DNA of 64,000 bases from Trematomus loennbergii. Lineage: Eukaryota; Chordata; Actinopteri; Perciformes; Nototheniidae. Positions 1-27,621 of the stretch are shown piece by piece (position 1 is the first letter of the stretch; each line of letters begins with the position of its first letter). The position numbers were made by a program, and so were the translations under genes. A model generated the notes under the pieces. It was not told where the DNA came from. It did no database searches and saw nothing but the letters and a program-made list of their open reading frames with translations. Where the stretch lies: assembly GCA_012861695.1 (NCBI GenBank), contig JAAOOA010000027.1, positions 21,716,423 through 21,780,422 of the forward strand, given 5' to 3'.

Positions 1-69
1 ATGAATGAGGATGTAGATTTTTCCTTGCAATCATTTCATACTGTTCACACTTCATGTTTGTGTTTTTAG

Positions 70-15617
<15,548 letters not shown>

Positions 15618-15705
15618 AGGTGAACTCAGACCAACAAGCCACAGAGTATGTAACAGAAGACACAGACGTACACTGACACACCAGACTCACCTGAACTGGA
15701 TTAAA

Positions 15706-15843
<138 letters not shown>

Positions 15844-18800
15844 ATGTTCATGCACTTAAACATATCTCTCACACACTAAGAAGACAGTGAAGTGTGATAG
15901 TTAAACTACCCAGCTCTGCTGCAGTATATTTTCACGTTGCGACCTGTAGATATTCATCAGAGGATTTGGAAGCATTTCAGCATTTGCACATGAAGGAAGA
16001 CTCTTTTTACTCCGAGAGAACTATTCCAGGAAGGCTTAAAGCACATTTGGGTTTCCGAGCACTTGAGTGTGTCCGGTTGTGTTTTCAGCGAGCGTGTGTA
16101 AAGGCGCGCAACCAGCAACGTTTTTTACTCATAACGATTGTTTGTCAGCTCAGAGACACACACACACAGCGCTGTGAGGTTTTACAGACCTGTTCTAGGT
16201 TTGTCTCTTTCTTTCACCTCTAATGATTTGTGGCGGTAGTCACTTCGATGCTAACACACACACTGTACACACAATACAGACAAAGTCAGCTGCACTTGCC
16301 TTCAAACTGCTGTGTGTCACACCCGTTAGCAGTTACTGCCACCTAGAACTGCCATTGGGTGGTGTGTGTGATGGGCTCTGATGATTTAGCGACCTAGTGT
16401 GTGTGTGTATTTAACTTTTTGTTTTAGGTGTAAAGTCCTGCAGCATTTGATGTTAACCTGAAATTGAAAGTGTCCTCCCCTCTAGTAAATGTGGATTATT
16501 CATCTCGGGATGTGTGTGAAAGCAGCTTTTTGAATGTCATCACAGCCAGCACACACTCTGTGTCCGTAATGTCCATCTCTTGGGCTGACAGTTTATCGCG
16601 GCTTGCTTGAGTGCCGTGTAAAACTTATTTTTTGTTTTTCCGATATGCAACAGTAATCAACAAACTTTGACCTCATTGGATTTTCTTTTCTTTTCAATAT
16701 GTACATCACTAACCCTCTTCCCGTATCCAACTTGTAAAGGTCATATCCTGTGGTGTGGTTTTCACCAATCAGCACCCTGACTGAGAGAATCATTGATTTG
16801 AAGGATCTGAATGGAGCTGAATAAGTGGTACAGCAGTTATAAAATATGGATAGCCATTCACTGAGTAGTAGTCAATTATTCACAGAGTCAGGCGTTCATT
16901 CATGTTTAAGAGTGTTTCCGTCTGTCGCAACACCGGTGAAATGATGTTTTACTCATCTAAAATAATGAGTAATATTAATTAATTAGGAGTATAGATAAAA
17001 AAAAAGGTGCTTAATTAAATTCTGACAGTATCGTAGAGGGATGTAGTTTAATATATATCAGGAATGTTAGACTTTAAGAGACACCATTTGAAATAACATC
17101 CATTTCTTCAGTTCTACACACTACTATAACACTGGGTTGAATGTATCTGCTGGTGACCCTCAGACACTGACCTGAGTTCAGTTGTACTCTCCATGACTGT
17201 GTTTAAGTGGATAAACGCTCTCAAACGCCATTTTCTGGTTGGAAAGACCTGTTATAATTGCATAGGAAAATCCCACAAAAAGAAAGAAACAATAAAATCC
17301 CCATCCAACTACCGGTTAACTCTAAAATACCCATCCTCCAGAGAAAAACTATTTGCTTAATTTCACGCAAAAAACGAAATCATAGTGTAAAGTTTTTGTC
17401 TCATCAAAGTTGACACACGGTTTTAGTTTAAAACCTGGTAAAATCACCCAAGAAACAAAAGCTTTCCTGGTAAATGAGTAATTTCTTCAGAAGCTGCTCT
17501 GAGGTCAGTGTCCACCTCCTCCCTTAATCAGCTGAACAAAGCTTTACTACAGCAATAATGTAAAGAGCTAACCAATGAGGGCGAGATGAATGTAACAGAT
17601 GACTTATCTTTCTGAACAGCTGTGTTATTACTTCATTTTGAATGGCATCAGTGTATTTTATCCTTATGTCATGACTTGATTTAATCATCTTAGGAACAAG
17701 CAGCGTCACAGATTCTCTAGAACATAAAACTTCTCTAATATCATTTTAATTCCTTTTTATTAATGTCATTTTCTCTACTTCCTCCTTTGCGCTTCTTTTT
17801 CTGCTAAAGTCTTAATGCTCGACATTTCTTATGTTTTAACTCTGTACAGTCATCTACAAGTTTATAAAGGAGAAATTAAGAGCAATATTTTTTTTTTTTT
17901 GTCCGTCTATTTCCATCTTGCTACTGTAAATAGCAGAAGAATGATAGTGATGATCACTGGCGTGCTGAAGAGGCTTGGCACAATTTGTAGAGCAGCTTCT
18001 GATGGTTCAAAAACATGGCGGCATGTCGCCTGTAACCATTGGCAACCTCTATCCACCACGTCATGACAAGCTTCCATTATTAAGTCTCTGATTGTAGTGT
18101 GTGTGTATGTAATATGTTTATATGCTCTGTAAATGCATTTTGCTTTTAAAAAACCTGTAATTATTGTTAATTAACTGAAACAGAGGAATAAATAAAGAAC
18201 TGCAATAAATTATTCTACTTAACAGTGATCTGCTGTTTTCCACTGCTCTCTTTGTTTTTATATTTGTTCACCTTTCTTCACAGAATCACACACACACAAC
18301 ACACACACACTATAACAATGACTTTTTGAAGGCCTCCACTGATTGTTTCATGTTTTCAGAAGCTGTAAAACCTGAATTAAACTGAAGAAGAGATACAAAA
18401 TCTAACCTTTTCATAATACTTTGCAAAGGTTTAAAAATGGTGTGACCTGAGTGCGTGTTTGTGAAACAGTGATGACGTTGGGTGACACTTTCTACCTTTG
18501 CATCGTGTCGCTGTTGTGGCTGCAGCAGGCGCCCTCAGTCCTCTTGTGGTCTGTACGTGTCGCTTTATCGCGGTTCCTCTCTTCAGGGAAGTCTGGTTAT
18601 ATATGCGTAAACATGTGACCGGGTTCCTGGTACTGCAACGATACTAAGATGCTCTACAGTGTGTATGTTTTTTTTTCTTCTCTGTACTAAACCACAGTCA
18701 AAGCATTCAATTGATGTTTTGATCTTTGACAGATTTGAAGATTTGTCGAGTTTACCCTTAATGTCGGCATGTCACCGAGTTTAAAAAACAGTGGCTAGCA

Positions 18801-18939
18801 CTTCTGAGTATTAGCTTTTGACAAAAGATTACAATTGTTGTTGTCTGAGGCATGGCCTACTACCACACTGGTGAGCTTTAAGATTACTGTTTTGCACAGT
18901 GTGTTCCCTTTAAACAGATAAAGGTACTGGTAGGTACAT

Positions 18940-19020
18940 TGTGTTCCCACCGACAAAGCAAGGCTAGCAGTTTCCCTTTGTTTCCAGTCTTTATGCTAAG
19001 CTAGGCTATCATGTGACTGC
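18940..19020. repeat. dispersed repeat fragment (CTTTATGCTAAGCTA family)
   Basis: Contains GTTTCCAGTCTTTATGCTAAGCTAGGC. A related block lies at 21240-21290 (CTCCAGTCTTTATGCTAGGC) and, in opposite orientation, at 41125-41190 (GTTAGCTAAGCAGAGCACAAAGACTGGAAC). Recurrence within one window marks it as a dispersed family; superfamily not determined. Confidence 0.5.
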
Positions 19021-19632
19021 CTGTCAAATGAATAGACATTATACTTATTTAATGAGTAGACATGAGAGCGGTGTCAGTCTTCTCAACCCAACATGAAGTA
19101 CATTGAGAAAAGTGAGAAAAGTTTTAAATATAAGGTGAGATGTTCTTATTTAGCTATTTTTTAGAAAACTACAATATTACACATACACACTGGATATAGT
19201 GGAATCTTGTCTTAAAGCAGCCCCCACATCACCATGTTGTGTGTTTAAAAAAAATATAAGACTTTTCCTGTTTTTTTGCAAGGGAAACATTGTTTGATTG
19301 TTCTATGTATTTTGTTAATCTAGTTGTAAGTGACCAATACTTCCACTTAGTTTCCTGTACGTGCGTCATCGTACTGTATATTCTGAATCATCCAACTAAC
19401 AAGAATTGGTGGATTTGGAAATTCCTAAGGTAATAGTTGAGCTCAGGAATTATGGTTTGGTCATGATACTTGTTCAAGATAAGAAAGACCAGTGAGGCTG
19501 CCAGATCCAAAAACTCTACAGCTGTTGCAGCTAATGGCCTTAATACTTCGTGAAGCTTCTTTTCTAAAAGAACTTCCTCTAGTCACCCTTTCTCACTTTG
19601 TCCAAGGCCTTTTCGCAGAGACCTTTCTCTTC

Positions 19633-20039
<407 letters not shown>

Positions 20040-21239
20040 CACAAAACTCCAACCCAGGATTCCTCAGAAAACAGGTGATAAGAACGCAATCACAGAACAC
20101 CTCACTTCACGTTTCACTTCTCTAAATTGTTGGTTAAGTTCTACTAACTGAGAAGCTATGAATGGAACTGCCACGTATGATTCACTCGACACCTCACGCA
20201 CACAAACACACATGTAACACACACACATTGTGCTTGAATAAAAAGACAAGATAATAAACAGTTATTACACATACCACTGTTTTTATTACTGACTCATGTT
20301 ATACTTTAATGTGAGTTTTTTCCACCTCTGCTCAGCCTCTTCCTCTTCCTCATGCTGAGATAATGATATCCTCAAACTAGTCAGGTTTTACTTGAATCAA
20401 GCTGTGAGTGTTATCTTCATTATTACTCAGCATGATGTGGTTGTGTGCGTGGCAACATTATTTTAAACCCAAAGCCAATTGAAAAAATCCCCCAAAGATC
20501 ACAAAGCCATAAGATAAGGTTTGGTTTTAGCGTTGGAGTTCTTGTTACAAGGAAGAGGTTGGAGGTTTGTTGAAGTTATGATTCCATAACCTAAATTTAG
20601 AAATGACTAGTACACTACACTGTCTGAAAAAGATACACATGCTCTCAGAGATGTCATGAAACTGAAAATGTTAGAATAATGAATCTGCTTCCTAAAGATA
20701 ATTTCAGTGCGAGCTAAAGCTAATCTCATTTAGCCTACTGCTAACAAACATTCTGTTATACAATGCTTTAAAAACTTCAAGTCTTTTTTTTACAAATACA
20801 ATACTTCAGTGCTAATTTAACTAATTAACTGTTTTAAGTTACAATTTGTGAAATAAATGTCGCTTTCTTGCTAAATTAGACAAGAAGATGTTTCAAGCTC
20901 AAGCTAGCAGCTGGTTAGCTTAGCTTTGAACAAAGACTATTTGACAAAGGCCATTGAGGTAATGGCAACACTGCTCTGTCTGCAGCACATACTCCAAACA
21001 GCACCTCTAACATTCATAAAACAAAACATATCTCATTTTTTCAATCCGTCCAATATATATAAAAAAGTGTAAACTAGCAGAATCCAAGTGACTGCGCCCG
21101 GTCAAGAAATAACTAAAACCGATTTGTTTGGCCTTTACACCTTATTATTTAAGGATTTAACAAGCTATAGTGGTTTAATTAATGATGTTTGAGGTGGTAG
21201 TGGTCGACAGATGTTGATACCTTTTGGAGATAGGCCTAC

Positions 21240-21290
21240 TAGCTGCTTTTCCACTCCAGTCTTTATGCTAGGCTAAGCTAAGATAACTGG
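21240..21290. repeat. dispersed repeat fragment (CTTTATGCTAAGCTA family)
   Basis: Second copy of the block seen at 18940-19020, same orientation. Confidence 0.45.
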
Positions 21291-22207
21291 CTTCTCTACA
21301 AACATGATCCCATCTAACTCGCAGCAAGATACAGAGTAGTGTCATTTTTTCAGATAATACCTACATTTTTCTCCTTTAAGTGTCAGGAATTCCCACAAAG
21401 GGTTACACAACCATACAAAGAAAACACACTGAATGTTCAGCATCTCAGGGTACCATGAAGAAATGTACTTACATATGCTGTTTGGTAATGTTATATTTCA
21501 CAAGCAGGATAGGCCTATTCCTACATTCAACACAACACAATGTTAACTTGATTTATACAGCAGTTGAACTTTTCAACTTGTGGTTAGGACACGAAAGAAG
21601 TTTCATGAATTTCTGCTGCAATTCTACAACCGTTTTCATTAATGCAAGGGCTCTATGTAAGAATGTGTAAAAGGTGTGTAAGGTTTCTTCTTAGTCACTG
21701 CCTTAATTGTTTTACACACACCCCTTTTAAGCATTGCCTAATCTCCAAAAACAAGTCTTCAGCAAAGAATTCACCTGGGCTTTGTTCCAATGTGATCCAT
21801 TGGGACATTTTGATATTTCAGGCAGTGTTTTGTAAATAATGGCAGTCCCTTTGTTAAAAATCTGTAATCTTTCAAATCTATTTTGCTTACTATACTTTCA
21901 AGTACAGGTTGTTTAGAGTCATTTGACATCTTGTAATAGTTTTCTTGTCAAGTTCTTCATCTTTCACCTGCTTTCTTGTAATACTTTGTTTCTGTGCTGC
22001 TTACTGCAGCTGTTTTAAATATGTTCTACATATTCAACTTTAGCCATATCTCTGAAATGAAACGCAAACTATTACTAAAACCCTGACCTTGATATAACAT
22101 TTCTCTGTCAAACCACTAACCCCCAAACATGTCCCACTTCCTCCTGAGGAAATTTCAATCTGAGCTTTATGTGAGACACACAACACAAACACACACACAC
22201 ACACACA

Positions 22208-22247
22208 CACCACACTCACACTCACACTCACACTCACACTCACACTC
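22208..22247. repeat. (CACTCA)n hexanucleotide microsatellite
   Basis: About six CACTCA units following a short CA run, upstream of CTTCATTATG. Intergenic. Confidence 0.85.
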
Positions 22248-22575
22248 TTCATTATGTGTCACCCCTGCCCCTGTTTCTGGTAAGTGTGTGTGTTTCTAAG
22301 CGTAACACTCCATTTACTACCAATGTAACCCAACCCACCTGTCACTTTACCCTACTCAGTTGACTCACTGTGGTGACGATACTGTACGGTACCACCCACG
22401 TCACACTTCCTGTCTGCCTGTCTATCCCATAGTCTGTAAAACACTGCAAACAAAGTGTGAGGGTGTGTGTGTCTCCGCCCCTTCTTACTCCTACCTCTCC
22501 TGCACATGACATGATTTGGGGGAAAGAAACACCACAATCAAAACTAAAACTCCAGCATGGTAAGTTTAAATAAGT

Positions 22576-22581
22576 TTTATT
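22576..22581 (-). terminator. socs1: candidate socs1 polyadenylation signal
   Basis: AATAAA on the minus strand (TTTATT on +), about 790 nt after the socs1 stop. It is the first good hexamer I see downstream. The cleavage site is not proven. Confidence 0.45.
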
Positions 22582-23364
22582 CAAAATATAATAAAAACAT
22601 TTAAAAAATGATCTGCCTGGCAGATACGTTTGAATAAGAGGTGATGTGCGTCTGCATACAGTACAACTTCACACCAGAACTCGTGACACCAATACCATCT
22701 GACATCCTCGATAATATTTCAGATATCAAATGGTATTCAAGCCCTAAGTGCTGGCAAACATTCATGTGTGATGTAAACATTCAACAACATTAGAGTATTA
22801 AAGTCTGCTACAGAAGTCAATTCTTCTTCCTGTGAATCTTTTAACCGTACCCTCCAAAAAGTATTTTGTGTTGATGCTCTCAATGTCCACCCACAATCCA
22901 CTTTTAATATTTTTGGGCGACTGGTTGCCACAAACAGGCGACAACAGACCCTATAGTTTGCAATAGAACATTCACATTTGACCCCACTTCTTCATTTATA
23001 GCTCTATTGTGTCTGTCTCTTAATGCCGCTTTTCCCAACTTGTTATGCTTCCTTGAGACCAGAATGCGATCTCTCCGTGTGCAATAAGAGTCTCTGGAGG
23101 TAATGTGTGTTGAAATGCCAAGCTCTGTCCTATTATAGACAGCCTTTACTTGACTGTGGTCATGATGTCTCTTGTGAACCATTTTGCAGTTTTTAAGCTT
23201 AGGTAATGGACATACTTTCATGTGTGACCATGACAACGCAGTCTTAACGTCCATCGCATTATGAGCAGTCTTTAGCAAACACTCCTCCGGTTTACTGTTC
23301 ATCAGTAAAAAGGTCCTTCTTGAAATGAATAATAATACTATCAAAACTTTGAGAGGCAATCTGG
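22582..23364 (-). other. socs1: probable socs1 3'UTR
   Basis: Minus-strand sequence between the stop codon and the candidate AATAAA. The stop-free frame that spans part of it (to 22904) comes only from the frameshift in the coding exon and is not a C-terminal extension. Confidence 0.5.
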
Positions 23365-24061
23365 TCACAGTTTGTAAGGGAATTCCATGAGGAAGCCTTG
23401 GACAACATGTGTGAGTGGCAGCTCGGACACCTGGCCCACCCCACACAGCTCCATGATGCGCTTCCTGCACAGCTCTTGCAGCGTCGGCTTCCATTTCCTG
23501 TACGGGACGCTCAGGCTCTTCTTGGGGGAATTTATGTAATGCTCCAAGAGGGCGAAGAGCGACGGGAAGGAGCGCTCGTTGCCCGCCAGTGAGAACTTCC
23601 GCTGCTTGTAGTCGATGCGCACGCTGACCGGCCCGCTGCTGCCGTGGTAGGTAGGACAGCGTGAAGAAGACGTCTTTCTGCCGGCTGTCACGGATGAGGA
23701 AGCTTCCCAGAGGAGCGTCCCTCAGCATGCGATGGGCGTCCTCCACTCCCAGAGGGCCCCAGTAGAAGGCGCTGTGTTCGAGCTTGGCTGCTGTGTCCGT
23801 AATGATCTTGCAGTCTTCCTTACAAGAGAATGTGGGGAAGTGTGTGCGGTACACCGAGGGGACCGACACCGACCTTGGGCTGGGATCGTCCCGACGCTGA
23901 AGTTCTGATTCTGTTCGCTGAGGGCTGAGAGAGAGCTCGTGCCTAGCCAGCGGTAATGACAGGGACGATGATGAAGAACAGGATGAGGTTGACGATGACG
24001 ATGAGGATGAGCTAGACAACCTGGTCTTGTCAAGGCCTTCCACTGTGCTGTTGGCTACCAT
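23365..24061 (-). CDS. socs1: socs1, suppressor of cytokine signalling 1 (frameshifted copy)
   Basis: SOCS1 is the interferon/cytokine-induced inhibitor that blocks JAK kinases through its kinase-inhibitory region (KIR) and recruits Elongin B/C-Cullin5 through its SOCS box. The single coding exon starts at ATG 24061-24059 (MVANSTVEGL; human begins MVAHN), directly after splice acceptor CTGTAG. In order: Ser-rich N-terminus (about residues 16-50), KIR THFPTFSCKEDCKII (73-87), SH2 domain from FYWGPL (99) with phosphotyrosine-binding FLIRDSR (121-127), then the SOCS box PTLQELCRKRI...LPLTHVVQGFLMEFPYKL at the end. A CTAC tandem duplication (23647-23654) puts SH2 residues after FFTLSY out of frame. 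Removing 4 nt gives 230 codons plus stop, the normal SOCS1 length, aligning without gaps to human at that point. As printed the protein would lose half the SH2 domain and the SOCS box. The family has teleost a/b paralogues; linkage to clec16a suggests the conserved-synteny copy. Confidence 0.95.
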
Positions 24062-24062
24062 C

Positions 24063-25061
24063 CTACAGGGGAGAGTGGCCCCAGACCCTCTCCCATCTCT
24101 GAACACCACACTGACATCCTGAGAGAGAAGAGAAGAAAAGTTATTATTAAAAATCCATTTATTTCCCATTTAAGTCAGTAAGAAAGAGTTAGATCTTCAT
24201 GACAAATATATAAAGACGATGGCAGTGAACAACATGAATATGTTAGGCAATGACAATGTAAGGCTCTGATGCTCTAAAAGGAGAAATATTTCTATATGTG
24301 GGGTGTGGTGTGTGTGAATGTCTCATTCAAGTTTCCATGGAGCTGTACTGTGTTTTGTATGAATGGAATATGTGGTTAGGTCATAATACAGTAAACTGAT
24401 CAGCCGCACTCAGATTACTGTACACTGCCTGTATACACACATATACTACACACACACAGACACAAAGACACACAGACACACATACACAGTTTGTGGGGTT
24501 TATAGCAGAAGCACATAAGCCTTACTGACTGAAATTCCAGGTTAAATGCAGGCTTGTTTTAGTCAATGACTAATTAATTATTTATTTAACCTTTACATTA
24601 TTTAATTGAAAGTAGTTGTGTTTCTGGACATAAATGGTAACTTCACAAACATTTGTTTTAGATTCCAGGAAAAGGTAATGATTAACATTAGGTGTTTTTT
24701 CACTTCAATGTCATCTAAAACAAATAATGAACCATGGAGAAGGATAACATTTAAATGATACTCATATTTCCATACAGGGGGGGAAATGATATTTCCCTTT
24801 GGAAGAGTTTATTTTTGTAATGTCTGCATTAGCTCACAACGTTTTACAGCTGCTGTTAACATCTGGATAGTGTGTTGCAAAATGAAAACTCCAGCATGTA
24901 TTTTTGCCAAAAAAGTCAATGCAGTTAAAAAAGTGCAATCCCCTACTTTTCCACTGCACTCCGCCCAGGGGAAAAAGCAGCCATGAATGTTGAAAAGCAC
25001 CATTTATATCATGCAGAAACCCCCAACAGTTAAATATATATTTTAAGTTTGAAAGACTTAC
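24063..25061 (-). other. socs1: socs1 5'UTR intron
   Basis: Donor GTAAGT at 25061-25056 and pyrimidine-rich acceptor CTCTCCCCTGTAG ending at 24063, leaving a single G before the ATG. Mammalian SOCS1 likewise has one intron in its 5'UTR just before the coding exon. No other feature seen inside. Confidence 0.85.
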
Positions 25062-25280
25062 CGTTTTGTGTTAACAACAGCAGCTGTTTAGTGATCGGTA
25101 TGTGTGTGTCTGTAATCCCAAAGTGCAAAACACTGAGATGCAATCCGTTTATCTCCTGCAGTATCTCCTGCAGGTAATCCGTGGCGTAGCGTGGAGTTGA
25201 GCGTAAAACACAGTTTGACAGCTCTGACTTTATGGATCTGCTGTCTGTGATCTCCACTCGACAAACTACTCTCGTGTGTG
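25062..25280 (-). other. socs1: socs1 non-coding exon 1 (5'UTR)
   Basis: From the inferred start site about 25-30 nt after the TATA box to donor AACG|GTAAGT. I see no ATG on this strand in the exon, so there is no AUG-started upstream ORF, unlike mouse SOCS1, which is reported to have repressive upstream AUGs. The 5' limit is inferred from the TATA box only. Confidence 0.7.
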
Positions 25281-25334
25281 TGCCGGTGATAAACAGTTCT
25301 CGATTTTATAACGCCGTAGCTCCGCCTCTTATGT

Positions 25335-25343
25335 TTCCCTGAA
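25335..25343. promoter_or_regulatory. GAS/STAT site, proximal
   Basis: TTCCCTGAA, TTCN3GAA, 31 bp from the distal site centre to centre, about three helical turns. Confidence 0.75.
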
Positions 25344-25365
25344 CAGCCACACAGAGGCAGGTCGT

Positions 25366-25374
25366 TTCCTTGAA
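25366..25374. promoter_or_regulatory. GAS/STAT site, distal
   Basis: TTCCTTGAA, TTCN3GAA, within the socs1 proximal promoter. Confidence 0.75.
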
Positions 25375-25387
25375 ACTGCCAGCCAAC

Positions 25388-25398
25388 GAAAGTGAAAC
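25388..25398. promoter_or_regulatory. ISRE/IRF element
   Basis: GAAAGTGAAAC on the plus strand, fitting GAAANNGAAA, about 110 bp upstream of the inferred socs1 start. Confidence 0.8.
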
Positions 25399-25547
25399 CC
25401 ATGAAGTGTGAGCCGTGTGATGTTTAATTTCGTTTCAAGTCATTTATTATTAAGAGAATTTCGTGAAAACCGCAAAGCCACATGACATGACAGCTGGACG
25501 CTTACAGAAAGACGGACAGATGCGAGTAATGGCGGCGTTTATATTAA

Positions 25548-25969
25548 AAGAAGCAATACTGCAGAGTAAAAATACTAATTTACAAGTATCAGTCCTGCAT
25601 TCATAATTAAGTAAAAATAGAAATGTATTAGCATCAAAAATATACTTTAAGTACCAAAAGTATGCGTTATGCAAATGGTACCATGATATTTGTAATACTT
25701 AATACAAATTATTGGTGCATTAATGTAGTCATAATTTCAATGTTGCACTTGGTAAAGTTGGGGTTTATTTGAATTACATTGCTGGGTAGCTTAACCTATA
25801 ATAATGTGTGCCAATTTATATTTTGTATTAATAACCTAAATCTGCAAAGTAACTAAATGTAGTTGAGTAAAAAGTCCAACATTTAATGTAAAAATACTAA
25901 AGTACAAGTACCTAAGTTGTTTTACTTAAGTACAGTATTTGAGTAAATGTACTTTGTTACATTACACCA
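25548..25969. repeat. dispersed repeat (AGTAC-rich family), copy 1
   Basis: Contains CAGTCCTGCATTCATAA, TATTAGCATCAAAAATA, CTGCAAAGTAACTAAATGTA and a TACTTAAGTACAGTATTTGA end. The same blocks in the same order recur at 37385-37925, with a shorter relative at about 32449-32580. Typical of an abundant fish non-autonomous DNA element; superfamily not assigned. It starts about 110 bp upstream of the socs1 promoter elements. Confidence 0.7.
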
Positions 25970-27211
25970 CATTTGATCACTCACGGTTTGAGTGTTTCAT
26001 TTTACAGTTATTTTTGTGTCTCTTCTGTCCTATCTCTCTCACACACACACACCGTTTATCTGTATCTATCTCTCAGTTTTTTGTCCGTTCACTACAAATG
26101 CTTCCGTTCTGCTACAAAAACAGCTGTCATTTATCAATCATTGCGTAGCGCTGCCTTTGATGCAATACTCATTATCAAATGTCAGACCAAGTTTTATTTG
26201 GCATTTAGTCTCAAATTTTGCAGAAGTTCCTGAGAAAAAAGAATCGGGCAATTTAGCTGTTTTTTTTTTTACTTTACCTAACAAGGAATTGTGATAATGA
26301 TCGCTGCAACCATGACATGTATAACATCAAGTCACATGAAAAGTATGAGGTTGTTTCTAAATACAGCAGGGACCAAATCAGTTGACTCGAGCCAAGAGGG
26401 AAACCAAGCCAATGGTGCACTTCTTCATTTGTTGATAATAGCAAGCTCTTCTGCAGAAACATGTGTCATATATGTGGTGATTCATCTCAGAAATGATTGC
26501 ATTGAGACATTCTGACCTTTCATTATTTTAGCTTTTCACTCCTTTCCTTTGTCAATCCCATTTGTATAATAGTGTAGTATTGGATACAGATGACACATAT
26601 ATCAGTTATTAGATGACCAGTGAGACTTGGAGGTGTGGTGTCTATAAGTAAGCGCCAACTGTTTCACATGAAGTCAAATGACACCGCAGTCATAAACTCC
26701 TGCTGTCTATCTTCTGTGATTTGACATTACTTAATAGAGTTCCATGCCAAATGGATCATGCATTTTGACATATATCTGTGTAATGTAGAGTGACTCTGTT
26801 GTAAGTAAATTCTAAATATACCTACACATAAACCTCCCATGCTAAATATACCTAGTCAGACACTATCAACAGTTGGCATCACCATTCAAGAACATATAAA
26901 CATGTTTGTGGAGAGGGAGCCAGACGAACTAAGCCCCAGGTGTTCAGGTTACATCAGAGTGAGGCACACAAACTGAAAGTTAAGGAAAGCTTCTGTCAGC
27001 TTAAAGAGGCAGGCAGATAGGCAGGCATGTTATAACCAAATGTGGTGTGAGGTCATAGTGTATGTCTTTGTAAGGCTTAGTTCCATTTTGTCAGGACTAG
27101 TCTGACTCAACTAGTTCTCACATTAGCCAGCTGGTTCTATTATGTGCATCTGGAGGTGTTAATCATGTGTTAATCATAGTGTTGAGATAAAACTCTTCCT
27201 ACTGAACATTT
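25970..27211. other. intergenic, nothing recognised
   Basis: AT-rich DNA with a short CA run at 26040. No gene or well-defined repeat seen. Confidence 0.5.
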
Positions 27212-27215
27212 TTAA

Positions 27216-27617
27216 AGGGCCTGTGTGTTAAATATAGAAGGATTTATAAGCTGATATGGAAAATATTATTCATTACGGAGTTTTCATTTGTGTATAATGA
27301 TCTAAAATATATTTTTGTTAGAATGAGGCCTTCATATCTACATCGGAAACGGGTCAACTCCATGACATTTCTACAGTAGCTCTGAAGGGACAAACAAGCT
27401 TTGGCTTGAGAGAGGGCCTTTCACTTTTTAATGTTATCTAAATTGTGCTTTTAAAGTTGTGTTATGGTAAGGAAGGCTTTTACGGTACGTGAAGTTCCTG
27501 AGAAAGAAAACAGCTTTTTACCCAGTTTTGTGAAATTAGGAGCTAGCAGAGGGCTATTCTGTTGGTTGAATCTGCAACCATAATGCTTAACACTCCCAAA
27601 TCCTACACACTGTCTCT
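27216..27617. mobile_element. 402-bp TTAA-flanked MITE (imperfect ends)
   Basis: Left end AGGGCCTGTGTGT and reverse complement of the right end AGAGACAGTGTGT match 10 of 13. TTAA flanks at 27212-27215 and 27618-27621. Older than the other TTAA elements, judging by the diverged ends. Confidence 0.6.
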
Positions 27618-27621
27618 TTAA

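Larger units (their letters stand above)
25304..25436 (-). promoter_or_regulatory. socs1: socs1 promoter: TATA, two STAT (GAS) sites, ISRE
   Basis: Reading towards the gene: TTTCGTTTC-type IRF half-site pair (25428-25436), ISRE (25388-25398, GAAAGTGAAAC on +), GAS TTCCTTGAA (25366-25374), GAS TTCCCTGAA (25335-25343), a GC-box-like CCGCCTC (25322-25328) and TATAAAA (25310-25304). Both GAS motifs fit TTCN3GAA. Known biology: SOCS1 is induced by STAT1/STAT5/STAT6 and IRF1, so the element set fits the gene. All sites lie within about 160 bp of the inferred start. Confidence 0.85.

Noticed and set aside
22904..24169. A single 421-codon SOCS1-like frame from MGNKWIFNN onward
   Set aside because: The first 36 codons are intron sequence before the CTGTAG acceptor, and the last part is out of frame because of the CTAC duplication. 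The real start is ATG 24061 and the real stop 23365.
25030..25257. Upstream ORF in the socs1 leader overlapping the main start codon
   Set aside because: Its first codon is GTG, not ATG. No ATG occurs in the leader exon, so AUG-initiated upstream translation is not supported.
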